This document shows, in pieces, positions 19,441-31,185 of a DNA stretch of 64,000 bases. Made by a program: the position numbers and the translations under genes. Under the pieces are notes generated by a model that saw only the letters and a list, made by a program, of their open reading frames with translations, was not told the origin of the DNA and searched no databases. How positions within the stretch are numbered: the stretch's first letter is position 1; each line of letters starts with the position of its first letter. Origin of the DNA: Parelaphostrongylus tenuis (taxonomy: Eukaryota; Nematoda; Chromadorea; Rhabditida; Metastrongylidae); NCBI GenBank assembly GCA_019055375.1, contig JAHQIW010005587.1, positions 1 to 64,000 of the forward strand. Reading direction: 5' to 3'.

Positions 19441-21895
19441 ACATTTTTGCCTATCATTACCAGATATACTATTATTTTCCATTGCTTAGGTGAATGCTAT
19501 CGATATGGGATGCAAGGAGAATTCAAACGGTGAAGCTACGATATTGTATTGCGGTGGACCGAAATGCAGAAACAGCGGAGGGAATGAGAGGGAACAAAGT
19601 AAGCACTTTAGCTTTTGAGCTATAATCCCATTTTTTGGAACGCGGAAGTACTTTGAGGGCTAACAGCCAACTATAAGTCAAGGACATTCATCCCAAGTCA
19701 TGCTGCTCTCCGCCCCTAACATTTCAATCTGCACAAACGTGAAAGTGTGCAAAAGACACATCCGTTGAAGGAATTCAGTAAAAGTTCTTACTTGAGTTGT
19801 CGGCCGTATTCTCCGTCAACAAGATGTATTTCTTCGGCGTAAAAATGTAAGAGATTTATGAAATGATTGAAGATTAGCAAACGCCATCTCTGTTCTATTA
19901 AGTTCGTTACAAAAAGCTGTAGGTTACTAATCTTTTCCAGCTTTATTATTTATGTGTAATCATCGTGGTGACTTCACTTTTCCGATTGCAATAAATGTTT
20001 CAAATATTAAGCATTCTGTAACTCCCACCCCGTTCTCACCGCATCTATATCGGAATGATTTCTCTACCCACTTGCGACCTGAAGCACAAAATATTTTAGT
20101 GTTTGCTTTCTTCACAGTACGCAACACTAACTCTTGTGAGAGCAATCAGTATCTTTTACATCGTCTGCACGTTTATAAGCAGCGAGGAGTAAGTGACGGC
20201 AATCACAATGACTAATGATGGAAGTCGTCATTTAATAATCAGCCGTTTGCCGTCCGAGTCCTTGTGTGAGCCAAAGGAATCATAAAAAGAAGAGTAAGGT
20301 CATCACCTTCTTTCTCACTTCCTTTGCGATTTTTGCAGTGGGATCTACCGAGAACCCGTACATATAGCGTATCTCTCAGATCACACGTATATCCGACATA
20401 GGTGTCATTCACTTGCACAAAATGAATTGATATATAATTTGACGGTGATAATAATAATATCTTGATGAGATTTGGCTATCAACTCGGTAAACTTGCATTA
20501 TCTTTTACGCTTATCAGCCCATTTCTATTCAGCGTACCGAGTCAAGTAGTAATAACTCATTTCTAATGCATAACTTGTTTTGATGCAGCTAGCATACCTC
20601 ATAACATTGGATTTCTACAAAGTAAGGTAATAGTGATACAAATTTCTGACTTTATCCTCTCCTAATGATCCTCCATTTGCCGTTAATAGGTCTAATATTC
20701 ACTTACACCGTCTAACAGTCCAACACAAAAGTACTGAATTCCTCTACAACTTCATATACTTTTCGTCTTTTCAGCTTTATACGCGTGTCAAAAAATCAAG
20801 CGCATAGCGATTATGAAACACAATTTAGTTTTACATGTTATAGCACAATAGAAAGGCCTTTTCAATAGAGGACTACTCAGCGCAGTAGCAAGAGATCTGA
20901 GCTATCGAATAATGACTAACAAGCGTCTTAAAATTTTGTTTACAGAAAGAGATCGTTTCCCCTCTTGAACTCGGATAACCGAAAAGAACTCACTACATTT
21001 TGTATTTCGTGAATGATGCTAAATTATGTGAAATGATTTAGAGACCTTTTTCTAATACGTGTACCACTACATTTGCAAAGACTGTTGAAAGTTGATAAAA
21101 ATTTGTCCAGCCAAAAAAGGCTCTAAAAAATTATGTCAGCGTTTTGTGAGGTATATGACTATCTTTGATCAATAACTCGTATTTCGTTGATTATCAGAAT
21201 TTGGGTATGAGAAACGTGAAGAACAACCCACCGCAACCACTGTTGAATTTATCTTTAAAACCATGCGATATATGAGAGGAAATTTTTTTGTGATATTTCC
21301 TTTCAAACACTATCTTCATCAGCATCTAAAAAAATCTTGAAAGTCTCCTTATGTGCCAATAGTCGGATCGCTGTTTTGTTGTGAAAAACCGTTAATGAAT
21401 TTCTTCCGTATACAAACGTGATTATTCTATGATGATAAAAAATCATGAGCCTTTCAAACTTCCAAAAAAATGACAAGCAACTTTGGACAGGAGAAGTGGT
21501 ATGGAAGGACCCGCCATTCACCCATATTGTAACCGTTTACCAACAATTCACCGCGACACCACTCTGCTATCACCCCCTCTTCAAATTAAATCATCACTGT
21601 GGGTAATCAACCTTTATTGGGTTTGGTCTAGTAAGAATACATTGCTATTAGACCAATTGAGCGGACAATTAATTGCTCTATTCAGTTTCTTGATTTGAAA
21701 TCAGGTCACGAGCAAAGGTGTGGTATGTTGGAAATGTTGTAGCAGCTTTAAGTAGAGTGGTATAAGAGGGCACGCACGCTGACGGTTTATTGACTATGAA
21801 CCAAAATGGACTAGGATTAATTCCTTTTACAAACACGTCCGCCCAACGTGTGAGTGGACGTCCTAGAGGTTGGGTGCAGCCAAGTAGAGTCATAT
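19441..21895. other. Unassigned sequence with one repeat fragment
   Basis: About 2.4 kb with no recognised gene. At 20770-20970 there is a fragment of the sub-unit that builds repeats U1-U3 (AGAAAGGCCTTTTCA, then GAGCTATCGAATAATGACTAA). The frame at 19952-20215 is unsupported. Confidence 0.5.
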
Positions 21896-21907
21896 ACATA
21901 CATACAC

Positions 21908-21944
<37 letters not shown>

Positions 21945-21948
21945 TGTA
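21896..21948. repeat. TA/CA microsatellite
   Basis: ACATACATACACATATATAT followed by alternating TA runs. It explains the three overlapping open frames here as low-complexity translation. Confidence 0.9.
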
Positions 21949-22242
21949 AGGGATAAAGCTCTCGGTATTGATCCATCCTTGAGAAATGCGCCATGCATTG
22001 TCATTAATTTGCAACTTCGTTTGAGGTGATTCAATGCATATCTGGCCTTAACAATAACACGCGGTGGACTTACGCTGTACTGAGTCAGTGCTGCTTACAC
22101 TCTCGGACAAGTTTGAGGACAGTCTGGTACCAGTCTACCGACCCTGGAGGGATGGATGGCTTGGTGAGTCTTGGGCGCTAGATCGAATCACTGACCCCGT
22201 GGGCGACGCAGAGTACCTCCAACCACCGCACCACATAAGCTC
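21949..22242 (-). mobile_element. tRNA-derived SINE, type 1
   Basis: Full-length copy. On the minus strand it begins with the tRNA-like head (TGTGGTGCGGTGG as a mutated A-box and a B-box-like GATTCGATC) and ends in GAGAGCTTTATCCCTTA. The GGATAAAGCTCTCGG end abuts the microsatellite. An RTE LINE fragment starts directly beyond the head. Confidence 0.75.
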
Positions 22243-22244
22243 TA

Positions 22245-23860
22245 TATATATTTCGCCAATCACTATGCCAAGATGATTGCACCCCGACGCCCTGGCGGGA
22301 CACTCACATCTCCTAGAAGGTCTATGGAAGAGATTATCCACCACTACTACTCTGATCTCTCCTCTAGCCATGTCCTCTTACCGTATGATTTGAAAAAGGA
22401 TTCAGTCCTCCTTTCTGAAATTCGCCATGCCATATCATCGGTTAATAATAGAACATCACTTGATCCAGAGAGTTAGACGAGAACACCTGAAGAACCTACC
22501 GCCAGCTTTCACCAGCACCCTGGTCCGGCTTTTCACTCGCTGACTGTCAGAATGCAAGGTTCTCAATCAATGAAAAACCAGCAAGATCGTGTTGTTGTAC
22601 AAAAAAGGAGATTTTCACGATGTAGGCTATTATCACCCAACTTTCTTCCTGTTGTCTACGAACTCTTGACTCGAATCATCCTAAATAGGACAACAATAGA
22701 ACAAGCAGGGTTCTGAAAAGGATTTAGTGCTATAGAAATATCCACGCGATCACAAGAGTCTTTGAATTTTCACGAAAGTACAAACTACCGCTCCGTCTCA
22801 CTTTCATCAATCTGAAGAAAGCTTTTAATTCAGTGGAAAAAGAAGCGCTTATAGAGGCTCTGGATAACCAGGGCGTCCCTGCTTGGTACATAATGATCCT
22901 TCGTAAGCTATAAAAAGATCTCACGGCCAAAATGTTTCCATTTTACAACAATATTACCATCTATGTAGGAAGAGGAGTTCGACAAAAGATACAATTTCAC
23001 CAAAATTATTCTCTGCCACCCTCCAAAACGTCATGTGAACATTTGAATGGGACGATTTGGGAGTGAAATTTGACGGTCGACAATTGAACCATCTTCGCTT
23101 TGCTGACGATATCGTTCCCATAACACCAAACATCAGCCAAGCGGAACGAATGTTGACCGATTTCGTCAACGCCTGTGGAAAGATTGGCCTTCAACTAAGT
23201 CTAACGAAAGCGATGTTCATGAGGAACGAATGGGTTTTGGATGCCCCATTCACGTTCAGCTTAATGAGCATACTCGAATGCTCCAGCTACGTCTATCTAG
23301 GTTGCGAAATAAACATGATGAACGACCTAGATCCAGAGTTGAGTAGGAGGAAACTAGTGGCTTGGGAGACGTCTAGTAGAATCGAGGCTGTAGTGAAAGG
23401 GACAAAGAACATCCGACTCCGTGACCACCTTTTCGACTTGACGACTATCTTTGCCCTGACTTATGCGGCAGAATCCTCGTCGCTACGTAAGCAAGATGAA
23501 AGATCACTTGACGTTATCACGCAGTCGAAAGGTCGATGCTAGGAGTATCCTGTATCTCGCAAATAAGGGAAAGGACTCGAAGTTCCAACCTACGTCAGCT
23601 ATCAATGATCAAAGACGCCGTTCTACACGCCAGGATATCGAAAATAAGGTGGACCGGACAAGTGATGCGCATCAAAGACAACCGATGGATGAGAGCCTTT
23701 ATCGACTAGATTCCTCGGGATATCGAGTGCTTTTTGGGTGAACCACCGACCCGATGGACCGATTTTTTTACGAAAGGCATAGAAGATATGATGCTCAGAT
23801 ATGATGCTAGCATTTTGTCTGAAGAGCAATTGCAATACACCTTCCACTGATGAAAGTCAG
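22245..23860 (+). mobile_element. RTE-type LINE, decayed
   Basis: Reads as an RTE-clade reverse transcriptase: RRSMEEIIHHYYSDL and SEIRHAISSVNNRTS at 22310-22460, EQAGF at 22700, then GVKFDGRQLNHLRFADDI (catalytic FADD at about 23100) and ITPNISQAERMLTDFVNACG, YVYLGCEINMMNDL and ELSRRKLVAWE up to 23370. The longest open frame is 23057-23542. The C-terminal part (IEDVVKxTKNIRLR-like, PPTRW) continues with frameshifts to 23840. No endonuclease domain is present, so the copy is 5'-truncated, as LINEs usually are. Confidence 0.85.
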
Positions 23861-24059
23861 TGCAAGTTGCACAAAATTAAGACCAGTACGAAGACTGACA
23901 TCTGAATTTCTCATTATTTCCTACAACATGATTTCAGTAGCGTACCATGAAATCTGCACTGCAACTCATATTCTACTTCTAGAGCTCGAGCAAGCAACAA
24001 CAACATTGAGAGGTAATAGCTCAAAAGTCCGACTCTCTCTAAACGTGGGCATGAGTGAA

Positions 24060-25800
24060 GAAATGTAAAAGTTCTTACGAACCGGCCTTCTTTCTTCATA
24101 ATTTAATGGCTAACTTTTGGAGACAGGGCCTTCTTCAGGAGCCAGACATGTATATCATAAGATACCTCCATACTCACTTAATATTTCGTGTGCATCAGGA
24201 ATCCAATAGAAAAGAAATTCAACAGTGTAGTCATCTTGAGAAGCAACACCTTATCTAAGCGTATATAGAAGAGGTCACTTTGAAAAGGAACCATACTCAG
24301 ACTAAAGATAAATCTGAGATAAGGTGCCACATCACTTTTCATGTTCAGGCATTCTCCTCTCCTATTCATTTTTGGACTTCTGCAGTTTCGAGGCTTTGAG
24401 TGTTTTCGCGTTGATGTTTTCGACTCTTACCCCAAGATCCTTACTTCTACATAGAACTCCACAGAGGTGCGTCTTCTACTCAATGCTACCCTAAAGGCTT
24501 ATTTTTAACTGCTGGCTCTCCTGTCTAGTTGTTCTTTGATGAGGATCCAAAGCGGTTTGTCTCACCCGTGTATTCTTCACTGCATGTCACGCAAGAGATC
24601 TGGTATATTGTACCCGAGTTCATGAGTTCTCTGTCTCTACCATTAGTCATACTAAATTGTCAGTCTCATACATAGACAGTCGTACCAGCTCTTCCAAACC
24701 AATTGGCGATATAAGTTATTAGGTGAGTTTTCTATGATTATTACGGAGTTTTCCACATGAAGTGTAGTCACAAAGATAAATTTTCTCCTAGGTTTGGAAC
24801 AATATTATTTCCGTTATTTATGCTATGTGACCTATCTCTCCTTATTGACTTTACTGGCCTAACACCAGAGGCAGATCATTCGTCGCCATTCGGAATAGCT
24901 ATCTGCCGCGCCAATCTTAAAGACTCCTTTCTATCCTCCCTATCCGTACAAACACTTCCAGCCATTCGGTACATGTTTGGAAGTGCCATTTTCGTGTGTA
25001 AGGGATGGAATAAGAAGTATTGCACTGATTTGTTCTCTTACTTGGTTTGCGAAAATGCGATCACTTTCAAAAAGATGAATTTGAACGCCAATCTGTTATG
25101 TGGCGCTTTTAAAAAGATGATTTGAATTTTCAAAAATGGACACCACTTCTCCCTATGCTTCTCCCTATGACTGCCTATTCAAAAGGTCAAAACATATGTC
25201 CATCTCCTCCTGTGTCGAGCAGGTGATAAGAAATTCATCTATGTATCGACACTAGAGTATGGACCGCGACTAAGAACTAGAGCTTCCACTTTGAACATAA
25301 AAGCAATGGCAAGGCTTGATGCCAATCGTTGCCCCGTTACCAGTCCTCTAATTTGTGCAAAATATCTTCCCGATCACTTGAAGATTGAACAACTCAGGAA
25401 CTCGCTCAAAAAAGTTTTGAGTTACTGGACTGACATGGTGCAAATATTTGTTCTCAATTCATTTTTTACCAGCAGTTCGTGAATTGCTTGTAGTGTGGAG
25501 TCATTCGACACGTTTGCGTAAAGAGCTCTAATATCGAACGACTCCATTACATTGTGATCTGGCTGTGCATGACCGAGGTGTTCCAAGAAGATTTTGGTGT
25601 TAGGTAGGGTCTGATGTGAATTCTAATAACTGCGACAAAATGAGGCTCAAAAACCACGTCATCTTATCCGTCGGTTCGCCTACACAGCTACTGATCAGTC
25701 TATCTTCAAATGCTCAGGGATCGATAGACGTTAGGTCATCATTAGAAGTGAGTTTATGTGGTTTATGACTGTGTATTGGATGAGGCAAGTTGGTAAATCA
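24060..25800 (-). mobile_element. Penelope-like element, decayed copy
   Basis: Minus-strand PLE. RT pieces run from about 25790 (VIKTHK-like, then PLISSCVGEPTDKMTWFL) through LASSLAIAFMFKVEAL at about 25300. The catalytic motif RYIDE at about 25240 has the second Asp of YIDD changed to Glu. HPLHTKMALPNMYRMAGSVCTD at about 24990 is the RT-endonuclease linker. GIY-YIG remnants, with ESKTSTRKHSKP and KMNRRGECLNMKSDVAPYLR, lie at 24440-24300. The end at 24108-24143 is a decayed hammerhead (GGCT and AGCC arms, CTGAAGA, GAAA lost). The plus-strand frame 24757-25125 is antisense to it. Confidence 0.75.
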
Positions 25801-26189
25801 TTCTCAAGCTAACGGTTTATCGACTGTTGTGCACCACCTGCCCTTGACGTTTTGATCCAATATCTGTTCAATTTTTGGTACTGTGCTTTATATTCCCCTT
25901 CAGAGAATAGCCGATAAAGAGTTACATCCTGAAGATGTTTATTAGTTATTTCAGTATTCGACTGACAAGGAATAATTACAAATTTTTAGCGTTTATCACT
26001 AAAAGATAATCACCGAATTCTCTTAACGTTTATTAGTTTCAAAATTGGCGCATACCATGTTTTTGTTCGTTGAGTTATGCTCGAATTGAATTTTTTTTGG
26101 ATCAGTACTTATTCAGTATACGAAGAGCTTTGTCCGGAAATAAACGGAAAGTTGAATCCACTTCAGTATTAGGTTATTACTCTCTGAAG
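25801..26189. other. Unassigned sequence
   Basis: No confident feature. It may hold further decayed PLE upstream sequence, but I could not align it. Confidence 0.4.
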
Positions 26190-26540
26190 AACCTTCCTGA
26201 AAAAGAAAGCAGAATGCCTGAACATTACAAATAATGTGGCACCTTATCTCAGGTTCATCTCCAGGTCTGAATATGGTTCATATTTCAAGGTGAGCCAAAC
26301 AAGATCGGCGACTCCTCCATAAAAGCATGATTGAGGTGGCGTTTTTTAGAATGACTAGACTGTTGAATTCTTTTCTAGTGGATTCTTCATGCATACGAAA
26401 TATTAACCGAACAATCAGGTATGGTATGGTATGTTCGTCTAAGCTCTGATGAAGGCGTGCTACCGAAACGTTATCCATTAAATTTTGAAGAAACAGAAGT
26501 ACCAACCTTGTGCAAGTTTTAACGAAAGAAAAGAACATTG
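26190..26540 (+). mobile_element. Penelope-like element 3' fragment
   Basis: Plus-strand ECLNITNNVAPYLRFIS at about 26210-26265 is the end of the PLE GIY-YIG reading frame. It is followed by 3' sequence matching the complement of 24121-24260 and by a hammerhead motif at 26441-26472. Everything upstream is missing. Confidence 0.7.
26441..26472 (+). ncRNA. Hammerhead motif, PLE type, weak helices
   Basis: CTGATGA (26446-26452), GAAA (26465-26468) and the self-complementary ACGT (26468-26471) before T26472 are all present. Helix II is reduced to GG/CC and helix I does not pair (AGCT against ATCC), so activity is doubtful. Confidence 0.4.
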
Positions 26541-27309
26541 AGAGGGTTACAGTTCAAGAACCAGCTACATGCCAGTTTTCGAGCTGGGGACTACAGACAG
26601 CAAACACTCTTTGAAGTCCATAAACTTCATAGTACACTAAAGTTTCAAAATGCATTGACTAAATTCGCCAACTTAGTACAGTATTGTCTTCAAAGTGGAA
26701 ATAGAATGCTTTAGCGGATTTGTACGTTGTTCAGCAGTTCTGTTGGCACACGGAACTGTTATAACGCGGAACTGCATTTTCAGCTTCAATCAGTGTTTGT
26801 GAAAAACTCATAATAAAGTTAGTTACTCTACACCGGTGACCGCAGCGTTTACGGTTTGTCAGTTTCGGCATACAAAACCGGAATTTAAAGTTCCGTGTCA
26901 GACACTTCTCACAATCATACTAGTTTTGAGATGACCTTTCCTTTCTTCGACCATATGTGTAATGTCACTCACTTGAAACCTGAAAGCATCCATTACATCC
27001 CCTCATCTGTTGAACCCAAGTAGAGGTAAAGTACAGAGTAACACTTCGGAGCCGTCGTTCTCACGAGTTGTTAAATTGCTGACAAATGAGCTCTTCTACT
27101 ATCTAATCTCCAAAATGTCGGAATAGTAGTAAAGGTTAACTGGCATTAGTGAGCACTACCTTGATCATTCAGTAAATTGAAACCAAAAATGCGACTATCC
27201 AATCTACTGCACTGTACCGTTTTTACAAAACAAGCAACAGTATCGGTCTTCATGCGTCGTTGCGAAAAAGTCCTCAGATGTATTTAGGCCTAGGTTTAAA
27301 ATTCTTGAT
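26541..27309. other. Unassigned sequence
   Basis: GTTATAACGCGGAACTG at about 26757 nearly recurs at about 37008 (GTTACAACACGGAACTG), hinting at an unrecognised dispersed repeat. No gene seen. Confidence 0.4.
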
Positions 27310-27940
27310 TTTCTTCTTTGAGCAAAACACGAGGTGATGCAATACTTTATTTGACACCTGACGTTTCGGCGGTTCGCCTTCTTCAAAGCCTGGAAAGGTC
27401 AAATTGTCGGCAATCCAATAAGCCAAACACTTTCATTACCCCTTTAGAAAAAATCACCAGACCTAGATTTCAATCGCATCAAGCACAAAATCAACTCTCA
27501 ACATACTCACCACTTTTTATATGTGTTCCAATGAATGATTCAAGTGGAGACAACCGCAAGGAGATCACATAGGCTCTTAATGCACCTTACCCATCAAAAT
27601 AACAGTCTTATATACTGACTAATATCACGTGTGATAACGAGGCATTCCTCCCTGCGGTTTATAGTTGGATTGGTGGTTTTAATCCAAAGTGCTTCAAGAA
27701 TTTTTTGCGCCGATGCTTTTTGTTCCTGCGCAAGGATGGTGACTTCGATCATAAACAACTCCGTCGTGTTTCTGCTACATGCGTCTCTAGCGGGATGTTC
27801 CGCCTATTAAGACGCTTGCCAGCTAGGTGTTCTTGCGGGCATAGAGCGGCCTACCCGTTTCGCCAATATATTTATCGCAACACGCTTATTATTATTTATC
27901 GCCTAGGTTTACCTTTGGTGTTACTAACGGAATAGATTTC
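27310..27940 (-). mobile_element. Penelope-like element fragment (GIY-YIG and end)
   Basis: Same type and orientation as 4615-5330: ACACGAGGTGATGC, the hammerhead remnant, the TCCAGGC block, and at 27935-27640 a decayed minus-strand GIY-YIG region (IYWRNG, RRNIPLETHVAE) with many stops. No RT. Confidence 0.7.
27356..27390 (-). ncRNA. Hammerhead motif, PLE type, first core base changed
   Basis: Read on the minus strand: GGCT, TTGAAGA (CTGANGA with C to T), helix II GGCG/CGCC, GAAA, ACGT and C. The single core change should prevent cleavage. Confidence 0.4.
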
Positions 27941-28763
27941 CATAGCCAGGTCAATCTAATCAAATGGTATTACCACATTAGCCCATTCTTGTAATCGCAT
28001 ATTTACTACCTCACAAATAACAAATCAGGAAATGTCTACCAGTATGACTTGTAAATGATAATTGTGAATGAGTTTTTGGAAAAGGAAATACTATATTCAT
28101 ACTGAGCTGAATATTATCAAATATGATGGTGAATATCGATGCAAAAATTACTCTCTTGTTTGTCAAGTGATTCTTACCTCCCATATTGAGTATTATAACT
28201 GTCTACAGAATCGCCGTGAGATCAGATAGCTGCTCGTAAATTTATTTTGTGAATGCTCGCCGATTTGAATCTGACCACTTTGTTCATTTTCGGATTACTC
28301 CAAGAACCTAGTATGTGAATTGACTTGAATGATTTATGAAAAACAGCTGTTCAAATTTTTTCACTTGATCCTTTTGAAATATTCGGAGAAATGAGGTAAG
28401 CCACAAGAGTTTTGGGATCGTTGAGCAAATGGAAAAACTTCATTATACAAAATGTGCAATAAAAATTCTGATTCGTAAGCACATAGTGGAGAAGTTGGGA
28501 GAAATCGGAGAAGTTGCAAAAACTACTATGAAGAAAAAGTTGGATCTTGAAAGAGGTGACTGAAGCCTCTTATCAGTGCAACGTCAGCTGCGTTTTTTAC
28601 GACGTGAAATTTTTTCCCTCATTTTGATAGATTGAAAATTTCACCAGAACTTATTTATGAGATACAGGATACTCCTAGCATTGGTCTTTCGACTGCGCGT
28701 TCAATAACGCCAAGGGATCTGCCATCCTGGTTGCGTAGCTACTACGTGTCATCTGCTCAGGTT
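27941..28763. other. Unassigned sequence
   Basis: AT-rich; no gene or repeat recognised. Confidence 0.5.
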
Positions 28764-29066
28764 AAGGATAAGGATAAAGCTCTCGGCGTTGATCAATCCC
28801 TGAGAGATGCGCCATGCATTCGACTTCAATTTCTAACTTCGTTTGAGGTGATTGAATGCAAATCTGGCCTTTACAATGACTCGCGGAGGCCCCCCGCTGA
28901 ACCGAGTCAGTGCTGCTTATCCTCCCAGACAAGTCTGAGACCTGACTGGTACCAATTTACCGACCCCAGAGGGATGGATGGCTTGGTGAGCCATGAGCGC
29001 GAGATCGAACCGTTGACGTCGTGTGCGACGCAGGGCACCTCTAACCACTGCGCCACATGCGCTCCT
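28764..29066 (-). mobile_element. tRNA-derived SINE, type 1, best copy
   Basis: On the minus strand: CATGTGGCGCAGTGGTTAG (A-box) and GGTTCGATCTCGCG (B-box) about 45 bases apart, an unrelated body (CATCCATCCCTCTGGGG, GGTACCAGTCAGG), and an end at GAGAGCTTTATCCTTATCC. The spacing of A- and B-boxes fits an internal RNA polymerase III promoter. The plus frame over it is meaningless. An RTE fragment starts directly beyond the head. Confidence 0.85.
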
Positions 29067-29074
29067 CTGCTTAG

Positions 29075-29285
29075 GTTAGGGGAGGATTAATCGTCAAGTC
29101 GAAAATGTAGGCACGAAGCCGGAGATTCTCTGTCCTCTTCACTACATCTTCGATGCTCTCAAAAGTTCCCCAAACCGCTCGTTTCCTCCTGCTCAACTCT
29201 GGAGCGAGGTTCAACCGTTCATCATGTCGATTCCACGGCCTAGATAGACGTAACTGGAGCATTCGACGATGTTCCGCTGAGCGTG
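29075..29285 (-). mobile_element. RTE-type LINE fragment
   Basis: The minus frame reads LAPELSRRKRAVWGTFESIE and DVVKRTENLRLRAYIFDLT, the segment just after the RTE fingers and palm seen at 23330-23450, preceded (29285-29260) by a frameshifted YVYLG. Only about 200 bp remain, directly abutting a type-1 SINE. Confidence 0.8.
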
Positions 29286-29319
29286 AATGATATACTTATA
29301 CTCTTATATGAATGTAATT

Positions 29320-29720
29320 TCATCGTTGGCAGCCTGGAAATGCTGCCAACGCTTCTCTATAAGCACCATGCTTCTTGAAGGCAAACCCAATGCTTACGAG
29401 ATTACCATATTTCGAGCTCCCATGGAACAAGTTTATGGTTTCTTATTTCATTTATTCATATTTCACTCATGTTTATCATTTATTTCCTGCATTAAGAGCA
29501 ATTCACCTCTATTCTTTGCTACGAATAGCTGTCAAATAATGAGTAATCACGATAACATCTTCAAATAATGAAGTGTAATGTGTAATAACAGTTTGTACTT
29601 CCAAATTCAAATACTACGACATAAATCTCTCAAATTTGATTTTGTGTTTCTTTACCTGTACCTCCAAGTCATCATTGTGATGGTAAGTTACAGGTCAATG
29701 TATAGTTTCCCAAAAATACT
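29320..29720 (+). repeat. Diverged duplicate of 32850-33170 (inverted)
   Basis: GCTTACGAGATTACCATATT, CACTCATGTTTATCATTTAT and AGAGCAATTCACCTCT align with the complement of 33170-33010. The frames over both copies keep a similar Tyr- and Phe-rich string (SCLSFISCIKSN here, SCLSFISYVKSN there), which may be conserved coding or just shared sequence. I do not recognise it. Confidence 0.45.
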
Positions 29721-29864
29721 TTTACACACTGCATGCGACGCCACTACATCGATAGAACTCTTCAAAATTTCCATTATCTCAGGAATTGGGACCTTTGTAG
29801 CATTACAAAACATGCTTTGTTCTATCCTTCTGTGGCTAGAAGTTTCAATACCCAATGTATATCA

Positions 29865-30085
29865 GCGTGACTGGGTTCAGTGCCGATATCGACTAGCCGA
29901 CCAAAACCGTGGCGTTTGATTTCTGACAGATAGATGTCGTAGCATAACAGAATGGTGGCAAAATGGGCGTCACCTTCAAATAAAGTGAAGTGTGGGTTCG
30001 AGGTCCAACTGACGCAAATTTCTACTCAACACTGAGCATTATTCAGTATATCTATAACAACACACTATCGCTGAAAACGGCCAAA
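29865..30085 (+). mobile_element. tRNA-like SINE, type 2
   Basis: Head GGGTTCAGTGCCGATATCGA, GACCAAAACCGTGGCGT, TTCTGACAGATAGATG; tRNA-like part with B-box GGTTCGAGGTCC; tail CTGACGCAAATTTCTAC; end at AACACACTATCGCTGAAAACGG and CCAAATAAA. Confidence 0.65.
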
Positions 30086-30617
30086 TAAAAAAAAATTTTG
30101 TTGTCCCTTGTTATTCGTATATTACACTGCGAAAATCGTCTATAGAGGCACCATTTGACATGTGCAACAGTTCAGTTTCTACGCATTCGTTTTTAGTTGA
30201 GTAGCTCCGAGACGATCCATTGTACTTTGTCTACTCCTAACCTCTCAAGATTGCAAATGAGAGACCTGGCTGGCAGAATTTTGTGGGCATCAGTGCAATA
30301 TCGGGAAAATATGGATGAAAAAAAATGCTACAAATGAGTTTTGAAATGCACATTTGCAGATTCGATGAGAGAAAGCGAAAAAAAAGAAAGGCGTAATCAT
30401 CTCAGCTATACGGTTTCTACAGAGTAGAAATCTTATGATATTGACATTCCTTTCAGTAAAACGTGCTAATACAACTCTCTTCAATGACATCCAAACTTCT
30501 CGTACCGAAATTCAAATAATATTCTTTAGTACTTAAAAATGTCCATGGTGGAGTTGAAACAACGCACTCCAAGGCGATGTGAAAGTTCAAAGGTTTCAAC
30601 GTCAGTGAATATTTGAG
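30086..30617. other. Unassigned sequence
   Basis: No recognisable feature. Confidence 0.45.
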
Positions 30618-30715
30618 TGATACGCCATGCAATCGTCTTCAAATTATTGAGGTGATCGAATGCGTATGTGGCCTTAATAATGACTCGCGGTGGCCCACCG
30701 ATATTTTGAGCCGCA
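30618..30715 (-). mobile_element. tRNA-derived SINE, type 1, fragment
   Basis: Only the middle of the SINE (GCCATGCAATCGTCTTCAA, GTGATCGAATGCG, TGACTCGCGGTGGCCC). Both the tRNA-like head and the tail are missing. Confidence 0.65.
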
Positions 30716-31185
30716 TTGACATGTATTGTCTCTGCATAGTATTGTTGTTTCGCCTCTTTACAAATTTAAGAGATACAGATTGGCTAAAGAAATCCATCAA
30801 CAAGTTTTTCGTTCGGTCAGAACAACTGCAAAAACTATTAGTGAAGAAAAAATTGAAAAACATATTCCTTTGTGATAGTAACACATTTAGGGTGGAACCG
30901 TTCTTCGGAACTCCCGCAACCAACATCGAACTTGAGAAGCTATTAGTTAATTTTAAGGTCCCTTGATTAAACAGGGGAACAGTTGAATAACACTTGAAGA
31001 ATACTCCTTTAAAAATGGCCTTAACTCAATATTTCTTTGCTCGGATAGCCCACTGAGCATTTAGCGACTTATTTGCACGACCAGCATAGGTCAGCAGCAG
31101 TTTATCTGAATTCATACTCTGTCATCGATCAACAATGAAACTTATTGCGCAGGATTGTATTGCAACAACAATAATCAGTTATCAA
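30716..31185. other. Unassigned sequence
   Basis: A plus frame continues from the SINE fragment to 30966 (WLKKSINKFFVRSEQLQ ... IELEKLLVNF) with a plausible amino-acid mix, but no family is recognised and it starts inside a SINE. Confidence 0.35.

Noticed and set aside
24757..25125. 122-codon plus-strand open frame
   Set aside because: It is antisense to a decayed minus-strand Penelope-like element whose RT and linker motifs are recognisable.
28764..29066. A- and B-box pairs as possible functional tRNA genes (also at 2485, 7150, 38430 and 39850)
   Set aside because: The boxes recur in dispersed repeats with non-tRNA bodies and no complete cloverleaf or acceptor stem can be drawn, so they are SINE promoters.
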